A DNA stretch of 58,371 nucleotides from Candidatus Omnitrophota bacterium. GTDB lineage: Bacteria; Omnitrophota; Gorgyraeia; Gygaellales; Profunditerraquicolaceae. The notes under the pieces were generated by a model. It did no database searches and had not been told where the DNA came from. It saw only the letters and a program-made list of their open reading frames with translations. Position 1 is the first letter of the stretch, and every line of letters starts with the position of its first letter. Below are positions 15,343-23,152 of this stretch, piece after piece. The stretch covers positions 1 to 58,371 of the forward strand of contig JALNZI010000007.1 in NCBI GenBank assembly GCA_023229385.1. The letters are read 5' to 3'. A program made the translations under genes and the position numbers.

Positions 15343-15462
15343 TCAGTTCTTCCCCCTAAATACTCTTTTAACATATTCCCCTAAACTAAATTTCTTTGTT
15401 TCTTCCTCTATTTTTTCTTTCTTTCCTATCTTACTTATTATTTCTCTAAGTAGTTTATTCAT
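15343..15462 (-). CDS. Small basic protein, 39 residues
   Basis: Charged; the ending SLGEYVKRVFRGKN shares near-identical DNA with sequence just upstream of the gene at 28104, showing local sequence copying. Confidence 0.45.
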   Translation of the reverse strand: MNKLLREIISKIGKKEKIEEETKKFSLGEYVKRVFRGKN

Positions 15463-15610
15463 TTATCATATCCTCCAAGAATCTTTGTAGTTTAATTACA
15501 TTAACCCATCCACCATCCATTATTGCTAATCTCATAGGACTATTCTTAAATTCTATTGTATTATTTTTATAACAAAATTTCATTATCTTATCAAATTCTT
15601 TTTTATTCAT
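15455..15610 (-). CDS. Small hypothetical protein, 51 residues
   Basis: Begins MNKKEFDKIMKFCYKNN. The start overlaps the PTP-like gene upstream by 8 bases. Function unknown. Confidence 0.45.
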   Translation of the reverse strand: MNKKEFDKIMKFCYKNNTIEFKNSPMRLAIMDGGWVNVIKLQRFLEDMINE

Positions 15611-15893
15611 TTATTTTCTCCCATATTTCTCTACATTTATTTTGTAATTCTTCATTTGTTGGACTTCCATAAATATCTTTAGGAATATATTTTCTTACAT
15701 CAATTACTACATCTGCCCATTTCTTTAACATTTTCATTGTTTTCTTACTGCTTGTAACACTTCCAATAGGTATTGCTTCATATTGTAAATGTTTAATTCT
15801 TCCATCTTCTCTATTTAATCCGTGAATATACCAAGCCATTGCTACACTTCTTACTTGCCCGTAATCGCAAATACATAAATATTTAGTTGCCAT
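15603..15893 (-). CDS. Low-molecular-weight phosphatase-like protein
   Basis: 96 residues. CDYGQVRS near the N-terminus has the CX5R loop and following Ser of the protein tyrosine phosphatase P-loop, and KWADVVIDVR fits the later strand. The protein is shorter than cellular LMW-PTPs (about 150), as in phage versions. It may dephosphorylate or only bind a phosphate group; activity uncertain. Confidence 0.65.
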   Translation of the reverse strand: MATKYLCICDYGQVRSVAMAWYIHGLNREDGRIKHLQYEAIPIGSVTSSKKTMKMLKKWADVVIDVRKYIPKDIYGSPTNEELQNKCREIWEKINE

Positions 15894-16077
15894 CTAACTT
15901 CTTAAACCTCTTTTTATTTTCTAAATAGAAATTACTATTCTCGTTTATCCATTGATTCCATTTCTTTTCTTTTTCTTTAAGTTCTTTATCCTGCCAAATT
16001 ATAATCTCTCTTAGGAAGTCATCTGTGTAATTATTTAAATCTGACATATAAAATCTTGGTTTCTTTATTTCTTTCAT
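15883..16077 (-). CDS. Small charged protein, 64 residues
   Basis: Helical, with aromatic residues (FYMSDLNNY, WQDKELKEKEKKWNQW). It overlaps both neighbours. Function unknown. Confidence 0.5.
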   Translation of the reverse strand: MKEIKKPRFYMSDLNNYTDDFLREIIIWQDKELKEKEKKWNQWINENSNFYLENKKRFKKLDGN

Positions 16078-16199
16078 TGTAAAATACCTCTTTGTCTATT
16101 TATTTGTTCTTGTATATTCTTCTTTACTAATTCACATTCTTTTGATTTATCATAGTCTATATAACTTCCTTCATCATAAATTATTATTGTTTTCTTCAT
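16074..16199 (-). CDS. Small hypothetical protein, 41 residues
   Basis: Starts MKKTIIIYDEGSY; ATGA coupling on both sides supports it as real. Function unknown. Confidence 0.45.
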   Translation of the reverse strand: MKKTIIIYDEGSYIDYDKSKECELVKKNIQEQINRQRGILQ

Positions 16200-16633
16200 T
16201 TTTCAATTTCCTTTATACAATCTTCTGTTGTTTTTCCATCTAATCGTTCAAAATAATCTGGAGATATTCCATTCATTTCACAAATTCCATTATTACAAAA
16301 GTGTTCATCTCCTGTAAATTCATTACAAGGAATTAATTTTTTATTTTCATAACATCTAACTGCACAATATCCTTTTTGTGTTTTTGAACAATTTTGCATT
16401 TGTATTTCCCACATAATATCTTTTAAGTTATTTGTAGTTCTATCTACCATTAATGTTTCATTAAAATCAACATTTATATTAAAATTAGTTCCTTCTAATC
16501 CTTCTGCTATTTTTTCAACTGAAATAGTAAATAAAATCTGTTGATATACCATTCCAAGAATAAATCCGATATAAATTAACATTAAATCAATTACTACAAT
16601 ACCTAATATTTTACTAATCTTTTTTTTCTTCAT
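16196..16633 (-). CDS. Signal-anchored, cysteine-rich extracellular protein
   Basis: 145 residues: N-terminal membrane helix (about 9-32), then an outside domain with at least six cysteines and N-linked sequons, consistent with disulfides. It could alter the host surface. Family unknown. Confidence 0.6.
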   Translation of the reverse strand: MKKKKISKILGIVVIDLMLIYIGFILGMVYQQILFTISVEKIAEGLEGTNFNINVDFNETLMVDRTTNNLKDIMWEIQMQNCSKTQKGYCAVRCYENKKLIPCNEFTGDEHFCNNGICEMNGISPDYFERLDGKTTEDCIKEIEK

Positions 16634-16749
16634 TTTCCTTTCCTCTTCTTATATTCTAAAAAACTAATTGTGTTTAAATTAAAGTTATTACAAATCTCAC
16701 AAAAAGCCCAATAATTAAATAATTCCATAAAACTTTTAACTAATTTCAT
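16630..16749 (-). CDS. Small protein, 39 residues
   Basis: Contains CEIC in an otherwise hydrophobic and aromatic stretch. ATGA overlaps on both sides. Confidence 0.45.
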   Translation of the reverse strand: MKLVKSFMELFNYWAFCEICNNFNLNTISFLEYKKRKGK

Positions 16750-17390
16750 TTTAATCTAATAATCCCTCCACCTCTTCCTATTGTAACTTTTATTATTTTT
16801 AATTCCTTTTCTATTATCTTAATTGGACATAAGTAAATAGGGAAATAGAATAAAGAACGATTCTTCCCACCAGAAAATTCATCATTATTTATTGTTAATT
16901 TATAATGTTCGATAATTCTATCAAAGAAATACTTAGCATTGTAATGCTCTCCTACTTTTAATTGTAGTATCAATTTAAGAATAAAATTAATCTTTTCTTT
17001 ATCTATTATTGTTGGACTCTTATCTTCGTAAAGCCAAACACGATAATCATTATCAAATCCCTTATAGTAATCAAAAGTATGTCCATCTCTAATGAATCCT
17101 ATTCTTTCAATTACTAATTCCTTAACTTTGAATGTTCTTTTATAGCAATCTAAAATATCTTTAATTATATCTTCTGCCATTGTTCCTATTTCTAAGTTTT
17201 TTTCTTTTATTCCTTTTACTACATTAAGTTTCCCATTAATGAATGTTTCAAAAGATTTGTATTTAGACTTACTTCCAGAGAATTTTTCTTTTATTATATT
17301 TCCTACTTCATCGTAAGTAACTTGGCTTATTCTATTTTTTACACTTATTGTTCTTTCATTCCCTGTTGCTGATAAAAATGGTTCATTCAT
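16746..17390 (-). CDS. Hypothetical protein, 214 residues
   Basis: Soluble alpha/beta protein with the segment KGFDNDYRVWLYEDKSPTII, an acidic/Lys pattern that loosely recalls PD-(D/E)XK nucleases, and a Gly-rich end (TIGRGGGIIRLK). The resemblance is too weak for a function call. Confidence 0.55.
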   Translation of the reverse strand: MNEPFLSATGNERTISVKNRISQVTYDEVGNIIKEKFSGSKSKYKSFETFINGKLNVVKGIKEKNLEIGTMAEDIIKDILDCYKRTFKVKELVIERIGFIRDGHTFDYYKGFDNDYRVWLYEDKSPTIIDKEKINFILKLILQLKVGEHYNAKYFFDRIIEHYKLTINNDEFSGGKNRSLFYFPIYLCPIKIIEKELKIIKVTIGRGGGIIRLK

Positions 17391-17479
17391 TTGAAAAAAC
17401 CTCTAAAGATAAATCCGCCAATAAAACCAAATATAATAAAAAATATTAACCATAAAGTTAATTTTTTTTTGTAAGTCAT
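17387..17479 (-). CDS. Single-pass membrane peptide, 30 residues
   Basis: Almost wholly a hydrophobic helix (LWLIFFIIFGFIGGFIF). Supported by ATGA coupling on both sides. Confidence 0.4.
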   Translation of the reverse strand: MTYKKKLTLWLIFFIIFGFIGGFIFRGFFK

Positions 17480-17625
17480 TTTCTTTTCTCTAATTCTTTT
17501 ATTTGTATTGTATGTGCTTTTGTTCTATCGTTTAATGTTTCTACTTTTGCCCATAGTTTATTTAATAAATCTCTACATTCTTTGTCTATTAATTCTCCTT
17601 CTGCTTTTAAGATTATTTTATTCAT
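17476..17625 (-). CDS. Small coiled-coil protein, 49 residues
   Basis: Helical, with a heptad-like pattern (LLNKLWAKVETLNDRTKAHTI). ATGA coupling on both sides. Confidence 0.5.
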   Translation of the reverse strand: MNKIILKAEGELIDKECRDLLNKLWAKVETLNDRTKAHTIQIKELEKRK

Positions 17626-17762
17626 TTTATTATTTTACTTTTAAAGATTAAAGTATAACTACCTTGCCTTGCCGTGCCGCACCTTGCCCTGCCTAGCCTT
17701 GCCGCACCGAGTGAATATGAAGTGCCTAAAAAATTATTTAGTTCTTTAATTTGACTTGTCAT
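17622..17762 (-). CDS. Small protein reading through a 5-bp-period repeat
   Basis: 46 residues. The middle (SLGAARLGRARCGTARQGS) is encoded by the GC-rich pentamer repeat at 17660-17710. Precise ATGA coupling at both ends suggests it is translated, but the repeat probably entered an older short gene. Confidence 0.4.
   Translation of the reverse strand: MTSQIKELNNFLGTSYSLGAARLGRARCGTARQGSYTLIFKSKIIK
17638..17717 (-). repeat. 5-bp-period degenerate repeat, locus 1
   Basis: On the minus strand about nine units of NNGGC (variants NNGGT) end in AAGGTAGTTATACTTTAATC. Locus 2 at 35822 shares this end almost exactly. It is strikingly G+C-rich against the AT-rich background. Each unit keeps only three positions. 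Confidence 0.7.
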
Positions 17763-17914
17763 TTCTTCTTCCTCTTTAATACTTCGTTTCTTCTTTCTTC
17801 TGAAAAACCTACTAATAATTTATAACAATCTTTACAAGTTTTTAGTCCTCTAAATACTCCTGTTGCTTTCTTGCGACATCTTGTTCCTTTGCTGTTTATG
17901 TATTGGCATCTCAT
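17759..17914 (-). CDS. Small zinc-binding basic protein
   Basis: 51 residues: CQY...CRKK and CKDC give one zinc site (MRCQYINSKGTRCRKKATG pattern, seen in small phage proteins). Basic tail. Confidence 0.55.
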   Translation of the reverse strand: MRCQYINSKGTRCRKKATGVFRGLKTCKDCYKLLVGFSEERRNEVLKRKKK

Positions 17915-18123
17915 TTCCTAATAAACTCCTTTATTTTTAGATTATATTTTTTTGTATATTTATCTAATATTTCTCTTAAATCAACCCATTCTCCTCTTTT
18001 CATTTTAAGATAACCTTCCCAGTAACATTCTTGACATTCTTTTGAAGCATTACACATTATAACATTACACATAGTATTTCCATACTTTCCAAAGCAAGAT
18101 TTACATAATTTTAAGTCTGACAT
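17911..18123 (-). CDS. Cysteine-rich zinc-binding protein, 70 residues
   Basis: CKSC, CNVIMC and CQEC clusters suggest two metal sites. Coupled to the next gene by ATGA. Confidence 0.55.
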   Translation of the reverse strand: MSDLKLCKSCFGKYGNTMCNVIMCNASKECQECYWEGYLKMKRGEWVDLREILDKYTKKYNLKIKEFIRK

Positions 18124-18443
18124 TCTCCAACCTCTTTTCTCTTTTTTGAATCCTTAACTGCTTGAATATGTTTTAATCTAAATATTTCATCTGTATTATA
18201 TTTATTTTTTTGATATTTTTTAGAATATTCCTTTTTTTTATTATATATTTCGTTCTTTTTATCTTTAGTTAAATTCTTTGAATAATTTTTTGCTCTCTCT
18301 TTAACTCCGTTTTTTGTTTTCTCGTTTGTATGATACTGAATTGTTGAAAGACTTACATTAAATTTTTCTTTAATATCATTTTGTTTTCTCCCTTCCATTC
18401 TCATTTGTTTTATTTCATTTATTTGTTCTTTTGTTAGTTTCAT
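18111..18443 (-). CDS. Helix-turn-helix protein with basic tail
   Basis: 110 residues. EQINEIKQMRMEGRKQNDIKEKFNVSLSTIQYH is a resolvase-type helix-turn-helix. The rest is Lys/Tyr-rich (KKEYSKKYQKNKYN), like the linker of HNH endonucleases, so this may be a DNA-binding half of a homing nuclease or a regulator. Confidence 0.6.
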   Translation of the reverse strand: MKLTKEQINEIKQMRMEGRKQNDIKEKFNVSLSTIQYHTNEKTKNGVKERAKNYSKNLTKDKKNEIYNKKKEYSKKYQKNKYNTDEIFRLKHIQAVKDSKKRKEVGECQT

Positions 18444-18446
18444 ATT

Positions 18447-18635
18447 TTATACCTTTTTTTTAAGTTTAATTACTAAGATTAATACTAAAATTGAGATAGA
18501 TAATATTAAATAAATATCAAAAAGGGACATGACATTACAATATTCCCTACCAATACAATTACCAAAATTATCAAAACTAATACATTCGTCAAAGTGGCAT
18601 CTTCCAAATATTAAATTTTCTATTGATTCTGTCAT
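18447..18635 (-). CDS. Small membrane protein with cysteines
   Basis: 62 residues: N-terminal extracytoplasmic part with three cysteines and a C-terminal membrane helix (about 38-57). Confidence 0.5.
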   Translation of the reverse strand: MTESIENLIFGRCHFDECISFDNFGNCIGREYCNVMSLFDIYLILSISILVLILVIKLKKKV

Positions 18636-18874
18636 TTCTTCTCCCTAATTTTCTCCTCTTCTAAAATCTTTATAATATATTGAATTAATTGAGAATTTTG
18701 AGTTGGCTTACACATTTTAAATCCATTATCATCAATCTCCACTTCTATATCTAAATCTCTTATAAATTGTTCTTCTTCCTCGTTTAAATCATTACATCCA
18801 TCATTACTATATCTATCTGATAACTCTTTTAACAAATATATTATTAATTCTCTTTGTCTATCTATCATTGCCAC
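18632..18874 (-). CDS. Acidic protein, 80 residues
   Basis: Soluble, rich in Asp and Glu. Coupled by ATGA downstream. Function unknown. Confidence 0.5.
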   Translation of the reverse strand: MAMIDRQRELIIYLLKELSDRYSNDGCNDLNEEEEQFIRDLDIEVEIDDNGFKMCKPTQNSQLIQYIIKILEEEKIREKK

Positions 18875-19149
18875 ATCTCCTTTTTATTATCCCTCATTTT
18901 CTCCTCTTTAACTACTATATCAAAATCTCTTTCCAATTTATCAAACTCCAAAAATCTTGCTGATTGTTCTTTCTTCCTATTAAACTCTATCCAAGAATGA
19001 CATTTACTACAATGAGCATAAAAGTTATTAATTTCTTCTACTTCAACAATATTCATAATACAATGACTATCTTTTGTCTGAAACCCATCTATGAAACTCT
19101 TACAAATGGGACATCTTATTCTCAAATTAACATAATCAAACATTCCCAT
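18865..19149 (-). CDS. Small zinc-ribbon protein
   Basis: 94 residues. It starts MGMFDYVNLRIRCPICKSF, a phage-type opening, with CPIC and CSKC pairs forming one zinc ribbon. Similar proteins occur in bacterial phages; function unknown. Confidence 0.6.
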   Translation of the reverse strand: MGMFDYVNLRIRCPICKSFIDGFQTKDSHCIMNIVEVEEINNFYAHCSKCHSWIEFNRKKEQSARFLEFDKLERDFDIVVKEEKMRDNKKEMWQ

Positions 19150-19778
19150 TATTGCCCCATCTCCTTAAATATTTTTGAGATTTCTTCTCTTCCTTTTATT
19201 TTTGCTCTATCCAAAATATTACCTAAAAGATTTATTGCAACATCATCTTGACAAGTCTTTAATAAATCAAGATAATCTCCTAATGAACTATATTCATCTA
19301 ATCCTAAATCTCTTATAAACTTCTCGTGTATTTCCAAATCTTTATTTAATTCTTCAATCTTCTCCTGTAAAGTGGAGAGGAGTTCTTGATATTTCTCGCT
19401 CCAAAACTTATCACCATTCTTTAAAGCATTTTCCCAGTATTCTATTGTTAATTTCTTTTTGTTTTCCTGCTCTTTCTCTGCTCTACCTTTCTCATATCCT
19501 GCTTTAAAATTATTCTGTGCAGTTTCAAAAAGTAATTTATCTGCTTCATTTACATCTTTGCCTTTATAATAATTAACTATGTTTTCCTGCTCTCCGCGAA
19601 CATCGTGAATGGAATGGCTAACTTCCTGTTTGCCGTCTTTTAAGGATAGGGCTTTTTCACAATATGCTAAAACTTGGGGTTTAGTCCAATTTAGCATTTC
19701 ATCATTAAAATCTTCAAGTTCTGCTTCTCCTTCTTCTTGAAGTTCTTTTTTCAACTTTTCAATTATTTCTTCATTCAT
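19149..19778 (-). CDS. Modular protein D, coiled coil with VRGEQEN linker
   Basis: About 209 residues from MNEEIIEKLKKELQEE (the longer 5' extension overlaps gene B and is unlikely). EKALSLKDGK is followed by VRGEQEN, a cassette also in genes A and C, then a long coiled coil with TLQEKIEELNKDL. It overlaps gene B by 8 bases. Confidence 0.65.
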   Translation of the reverse strand: MNEEIIEKLKKELQEEGEAELEDFNDEMLNWTKPQVLAYCEKALSLKDGKQEVSHSIHDVRGEQENIVNYYKGKDVNEADKLLFETAQNNFKAGYEKGRAEKEQENKKKLTIEYWENALKNGDKFWSEKYQELLSTLQEKIEELNKDLEIHEKFIRDLGLDEYSSLGDYLDLLKTCQDDVAINLLGNILDRAKIKGREEISKIFKEMGQ

Positions 19779-20727
19779 AATAAATATCCTCTTCAAATTT
19801 ATTTCCAAATATGTCTGTTCTAAAATCATAATAAATTTCTTGATTATTGGTGGCATCGTCAATCCTTGCAGAAGTTAAGCCATCCTTCTCTGAGCTTTTA
19901 TTCTCTGATTGACTATGTGAGCCAACTTCAGCATTATCAAGCGAAACGCCTACTTCGTTGGCTTCTAAATCTTTATTAGTAGCTTGACTATGATTTTCAT
20001 TTTCCTGCTTTTGAAGAGAAAGTGCTTTTTCAATCGCTTTTATAGTTTTCTCATTAAATTCGCATTTCATTTCTTGTTTAACCTTTTCAATTATTTCTTG
20101 ATTAGGAGTAAAAGAACCCTCTTCAATAGGGATATCTTTAAATCCTCCCATAGAAAGAAAATAATTTCTCATACTATTTTTATATACTTTTTCAATTAAT
20201 ATTAAATGTTCTTTTTGAGTTCTGTCTTTAATTGGTTTATTTTTAATCCTTTCAATTTCGTTAGGAGTAGAAGAGCCAAATGCTTCTTCAATACAAGCAA
20301 TATCTTCATCAGGAACAATTCTTCCATCTGTGTATCTTGGAACTTTATCTCCTTCTTTTCTATGCTTTGAACATAAGCCAACAATCTTAACATCTGTTAT
20401 TGTTATTCCGTGATGTTTAGGAGTAGAAGAGCCAGACAGGGAAGGGTAATTCTCTTCTGACTTTCTATCAGCAGTTTTCAGTCCAGCACTACCGACTTTC
20501 GCCGATTGTTTTTCACTTCCAAGTTTTATACTTTCAGATTTATCTCTTTGGATATTCCCTGCTTGGATACCATCGTGGGTTTGTTTTTGCTGATTATTTC
20601 TTGGTGTGAATTTCTTATTTTTATTACCTATTCCATTTTCCCATTCACAATATTTACCCATCCAATGGTCTATTTTAGGATAACCACAATTTTCGCAAAT
20701 TTCTTGATTATCTTTTTGGGGTGTCAT
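19771..20727 (-). CDS. Modular protein B (MTPQKDNQEIC family)
   Basis: 318 residues: N-terminal zinc knuckle (MTPQKDNQEICENCGYPK), KKFTPRNN...TADRK linker shared with A, then three segments each introduced by GSSTPK, GSSTPNE or GSFTPNQE. Next come EKALSLQKQENENHSQ and a Ser/Asn-rich tail. The segment between GSST markers includes a CSKHRKEGDKVPRYTDGRIVP piece. A mosaic protein; function unknown. It overlaps the lectin-like gene upstream by 4 bases. Confidence 0.7.
   Translation of the reverse strand: MTPQKDNQEICENCGYPKIDHWMGKYCEWENGIGNKNKKFTPRNNQQKQTHDGIQAGNIQRDKSESIKLGSEKQSAKVGSAGLKTADRKSEENYPSLSGSSTPKHHGITITDVKIVGLCSKHRKEGDKVPRYTDGRIVPDEDIACIEEAFGSSTPNEIERIKNKPIKDRTQKEHLILIEKVYKNSMRNYFLSMGGFKDIPIEEGSFTPNQEIIEKVKQEMKCEFNEKTIKAIEKALSLQKQENENHSQATNKDLEANEVGVSLDNAEVGSHSQSENKSSEKDGLTSARIDDATNNQEIYYDFRTDIFGNKFEEDIYYE
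20461..20617 (-). repeat. Linker-cassette repeat, copy B
   Basis: Nearly identical to 10349-10509 and in the same reading frame of a paralogous gene. See modular proteins A and B. Confidence 0.8.
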
Positions 20728-21158
20728 TTTTTAGTCCTCTTTAATTTTCGTGCGAACCTTACCCCGCGACCGGAACCAGCATCATCAGAACCCCCGACAG
20801 AACCCAGGCGAGAAAAACCAGAATCAGCATAGAAACCCGCAACATAACCATTCTTCCTGCTTAATTCTGAATATTGTTTTATGAAGAAGTCATCATTGCT
20901 TGAACTTCCATCCATTTTAAGCTGTTTTGCATATTTTGAGTTCATTAAGAATAATACTTGTTCTGCAGTCAATAAATCATCTTCTCTTGCTGAAAGATTT
21001 AATTCATCCCATGACTTACCTTTATCATGAACTTCTATTTCAACAGAAATATTTAGTTCAGGGATGTCAAGCAATTTGCTTTCATCAGTTTCTTTAGTTA
21101 TCTTATAACCTTCTTGTTCTAATATTTCTTTTGCTTTTTGAATTTTAGTTTTTGTCAT
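20724..21158 (-). CDS. C-type-lectin-like protein, possible DGR target
   Basis: 144 residues. Strand-rich N-terminal part (LNISVEIEVHDKGKSWDELN), then LTAEQVLFLMNS, then a C-terminal block NGYVAGFYADSGFSR ... GRGVRFARKLK. The order matches FGE/C-type-lectin variable proteins whose C-terminal segment before GVRF is diversified. That segment (20745-20830) is G+C-rich and made largely of NNC/NNT codons, as expected from adenine mutagenesis of AAC/AAT codons. No reverse transcriptase or template repeat is seen here, so diversification would need a partner elsewhere. Confidence 0.6.
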   Translation of the reverse strand: MTKTKIQKAKEILEQEGYKITKETDESKLLDIPELNISVEIEVHDKGKSWDELNLSAREDDLLTAEQVLFLMNSKYAKQLKMDGSSSNDDFFIKQYSELSRKNGYVAGFYADSGFSRLGSVGGSDDAGSGRGVRFARKLKRTKK

Positions 21159-21307
21159 TTCTCGTTCTCCTTCAATCTTCCTTTCTTTTCCTTTAAATCT
21201 AATAAAATTTTTAATACTCTCTCCATATCTTCTCTGTCTTCACATTGCCAGATTTCATCTTGTAATGTAATTCTCCAGTTTTTTCCGTATTCTTTTATTG
21301 TTATCAT
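21155..21307 (-). CDS. Small hypothetical protein, 50 residues
   Basis: Starts MITIKEYGKNWRITLQDEIW; strand then helix. ATGA coupling on both sides. Confidence 0.5.
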   Translation of the reverse strand: MITIKEYGKNWRITLQDEIWQCEDREDMERVLKILLDLKEKKGRLKENEK

Positions 21308-21450
21308 TCTAATTCCTCGTAATCAGAACAAAAAAATTCTACATCTTCTCCGATTCCTTTTGCTTCTAATCTAATTTTATAACTTTTACAATTTTTATTC
21401 CATCTACAATTCCCACAATTTTGTTCTTCTTGTTCTTGTATTTGTTCCAT
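21304..21450 (-). CDS. Small cysteine-rich protein after an early promoter
   Basis: 48 residues: CGNCRWNKNC and a later FFCSDYEELE. The cysteine pattern (CxxCx5C...C) is like small iron-sulfur or zinc proteins found beside radical-SAM or phage genes. The first gene of its operon; leaderless. Confidence 0.55.
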   Translation of the reverse strand: MEQIQEQEEQNCGNCRWNKNCKSYKIRLEAKGIGEDVEFFCSDYEELE

Positions 21451-21470
21451 ATCTTATTTAATATCTTTCT

Positions 21471-21490
21471 ATTTATAAATACTTGTAACT
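21471..21490 (-). promoter_or_regulatory. Early-type promoter
   Basis: AGTTACAAGTATTTATAAAT on the minus strand, preceded by TTACTTTAGTATA. TATA is about 25 nt before the ATG at 21450. Confidence 0.75.
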
Positions 21491-21506
21491 ATACTAAAGT
21501 AATAAA

Positions 21507-21782
21507 TTAAATTAAACCAACTGCCTTTTTGAAATTTCTTAAATCTGCTGGATTATATTTTGAATCAAGTATTTTTAATTCTCTATTTCCTACTCTTTTT
21601 ATTAATCCCATCATCTCTAATTCCTTTGTTATTATTGGTCGTAAGTCTTTTGGTATTCTATATTGAAACATTCCATCTTCCCATTCTTTTACTGAAATTG
21701 TATCTGTATTCTTTCCTAAGAGCATACTAATTAGTATAAAGTGTAAGTAGTAATAAAAACTACAAGGAATTTCTCTTTTCAT
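21507..21782 (-). CDS. Winged-helix-like protein, 91 residues
   Basis: The N-terminal hydrophobic helix region is followed by FQYRIPKDLRPIITKELEMMGLIKRVGNRELKIL, which has the look of a recognition helix and wing. Possibly a regulator; overlaps the upstream gene by ATGA. Confidence 0.5.
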   Translation of the reverse strand: MKREIPCSFYYYLHFILISMLLGKNTDTISVKEWEDGMFQYRIPKDLRPIITKELEMMGLIKRVGNRELKILDSKYNPADLRNFKKAVGLI

Positions 21783-22135
21783 TTCAAGTTAAGATTCAAA
21801 AGACAATTTTTAACACATGGTAGATTTGCTAATGCTTCGTAATTACTTCCTATCTCTTTGAAAGCTAAGAAGAATAATCCAGCTAAAATTAACCATCCAA
21901 TTAACTTAAACATATTTTTCTTTCCACCAAATAAAGCATTTGGAACATTCCATTTGTTAGTTTCTGGGTCTATTGGGACATAAATCCTATGCCAGTCTCC
22001 GAGGGGAGTTAAAGATTTTTTCATTCTTACTAATTCTGTATGCTCTACTCCTTCTATATCTTTATAGGTTAAATTTGCTTCACAGGAATTTTTTTCAATC
22101 TTTTCCATTAATTTTTGTTTTAAATTTTCAAACAT
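21779..22135 (-). CDS. Membrane protein, 118 residues
   Basis: Soluble N-terminal part with strand pattern and one hydrophobic helix at about 78-97. TAAGGAGG-like sequence precedes the start. Function unknown. Confidence 0.55.
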   Translation of the reverse strand: MFENLKQKLMEKIEKNSCEANLTYKDIEGVEHTELVRMKKSLTPLGDWHRIYVPIDPETNKWNVPNALFGGKKNMFKLIGWLILAGLFFLAFKEIGSNYEALANLPCVKNCLLNLNLK

Positions 22136-22162
22136 TTTTTTTTACCTCCTTATTTCTGTATA

Positions 22163-22966
22163 TTAACTATAATAAACTTTTAACCATCCTTTTTTTGGTT
22201 CTTGTGAAAAGTAAAATCTTGCATACCAATTTGAATATTGTTTTTTTAGTTCCCCAATTTTATACTTTCCTTTTTTCCTTTTTACATTATACCATTTATG
22301 TTCTCTTATTTTTATATTAGTTAAATATTTATTAAAATCTTCTGATGTTTTATAATCTAATACTACATTTGAAAAGTTTGGTATTTCAACTATGTTATTC
22401 TCTATATCTTTTTTTGTAAATTTAAAATATTTAATCCTTGATAAATTAGCATTACTCTTTGGAAACCATTTTTTATACCATTCTTGTTTTGATAGGATAT
22501 ATCCTATTAAAAAACAAATACCCAAATCAATCACCATAATTAAACCTATTAGACTAAACATAATTAATAATTCCAATAGAGCATTTTCATTTTTATCTTC
22601 ACACCATCCTACCTTATCTATATTAAAATAATCTTTTTTATTGTCATATAATAAACTATAATTACTAGCATCACAACTTATATTTATTGCAATTATATCT
22701 AAAGTTGTTTTATTTGATACAAAAAATCCATTACAATTAGTTGGATAATCTGTTTCATAAGTTTTGTTAAGAATAAAATGACTTCCTAAAAAATATAAAA
22801 TAATAAATAAACCTAATAAAAAGATATTTCCTGATGTTGCACTAATAATTCCTTCTTTCTTTGGATTTTTTTGTGGATAGCCAAATTTTATTGTTGGTTT
22901 TCCATTTTTATAATCTACATCTACTCTTGAATTTACAAGATACTTACCTTCTTTTTCTATTCTCAT
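22163..22966 (-). CDS. Two-helix membrane protein, about 267 residues
   Basis: I prefer the start MRIEKEGKYLV. Two membrane helices (about 45-65 and 125-150) bracket an extracytoplasmic loop with cysteines; the C-terminal domain is soluble and aromatic-rich. Function unknown. Confidence 0.6.
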   Translation of the reverse strand: MRIEKEGKYLVNSRVDVDYKNGKPTIKFGYPQKNPKKEGIISATSGNIFLLGLFIILYFLGSHFILNKTYETDYPTNCNGFFVSNKTTLDIIAINISCDASNYSLLYDNKKDYFNIDKVGWCEDKNENALLELLIMFSLIGLIMVIDLGICFLIGYILSKQEWYKKWFPKSNANLSRIKYFKFTKKDIENNIVEIPNFSNVVLDYKTSEDFNKYLTNIKIREHKWYNVKRKKGKYKIGELKKQYSNWYARFYFSQEPKKGWLKVYYS

Positions 22967-23017
22967 CTGTGTTACTTGAAAAAACAAATAACGAAATTTA
23001 AATATACAGACTACTTT

Positions 23018-23140
23018 TTATTGAACACTTGCACTTGGGTCTCCGTAAATTTTTCCCTCTTTCATAACTTTATCAACTTCTTTTTCAGTTACTTCTTTAC
23101 CCTTTTTCTTTAAATATTTCTCTGCTTGTTTTTTATTCAT
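23018..23140 (-). CDS. Small charged protein, 40 residues
   Basis: Lys/Glu-rich, preceded by AAAGGAGGAGAAA, a good ribosome-binding site. Function unknown. Confidence 0.5.
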   Translation of the reverse strand: MNKKQAEKYLKKKGKEVTEKEVDKVMKEGKIYGDPSASVQ

Positions 23141-23152
23141 TTTCTCCTCCTT

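Noticed and set aside
20724..21158. A complete diversity-generating retroelement
   Set aside because: I looked for a reverse transcriptase (YxDD), an accessory Avd gene and a template repeat and saw none in the element. Only a target-like protein is present.
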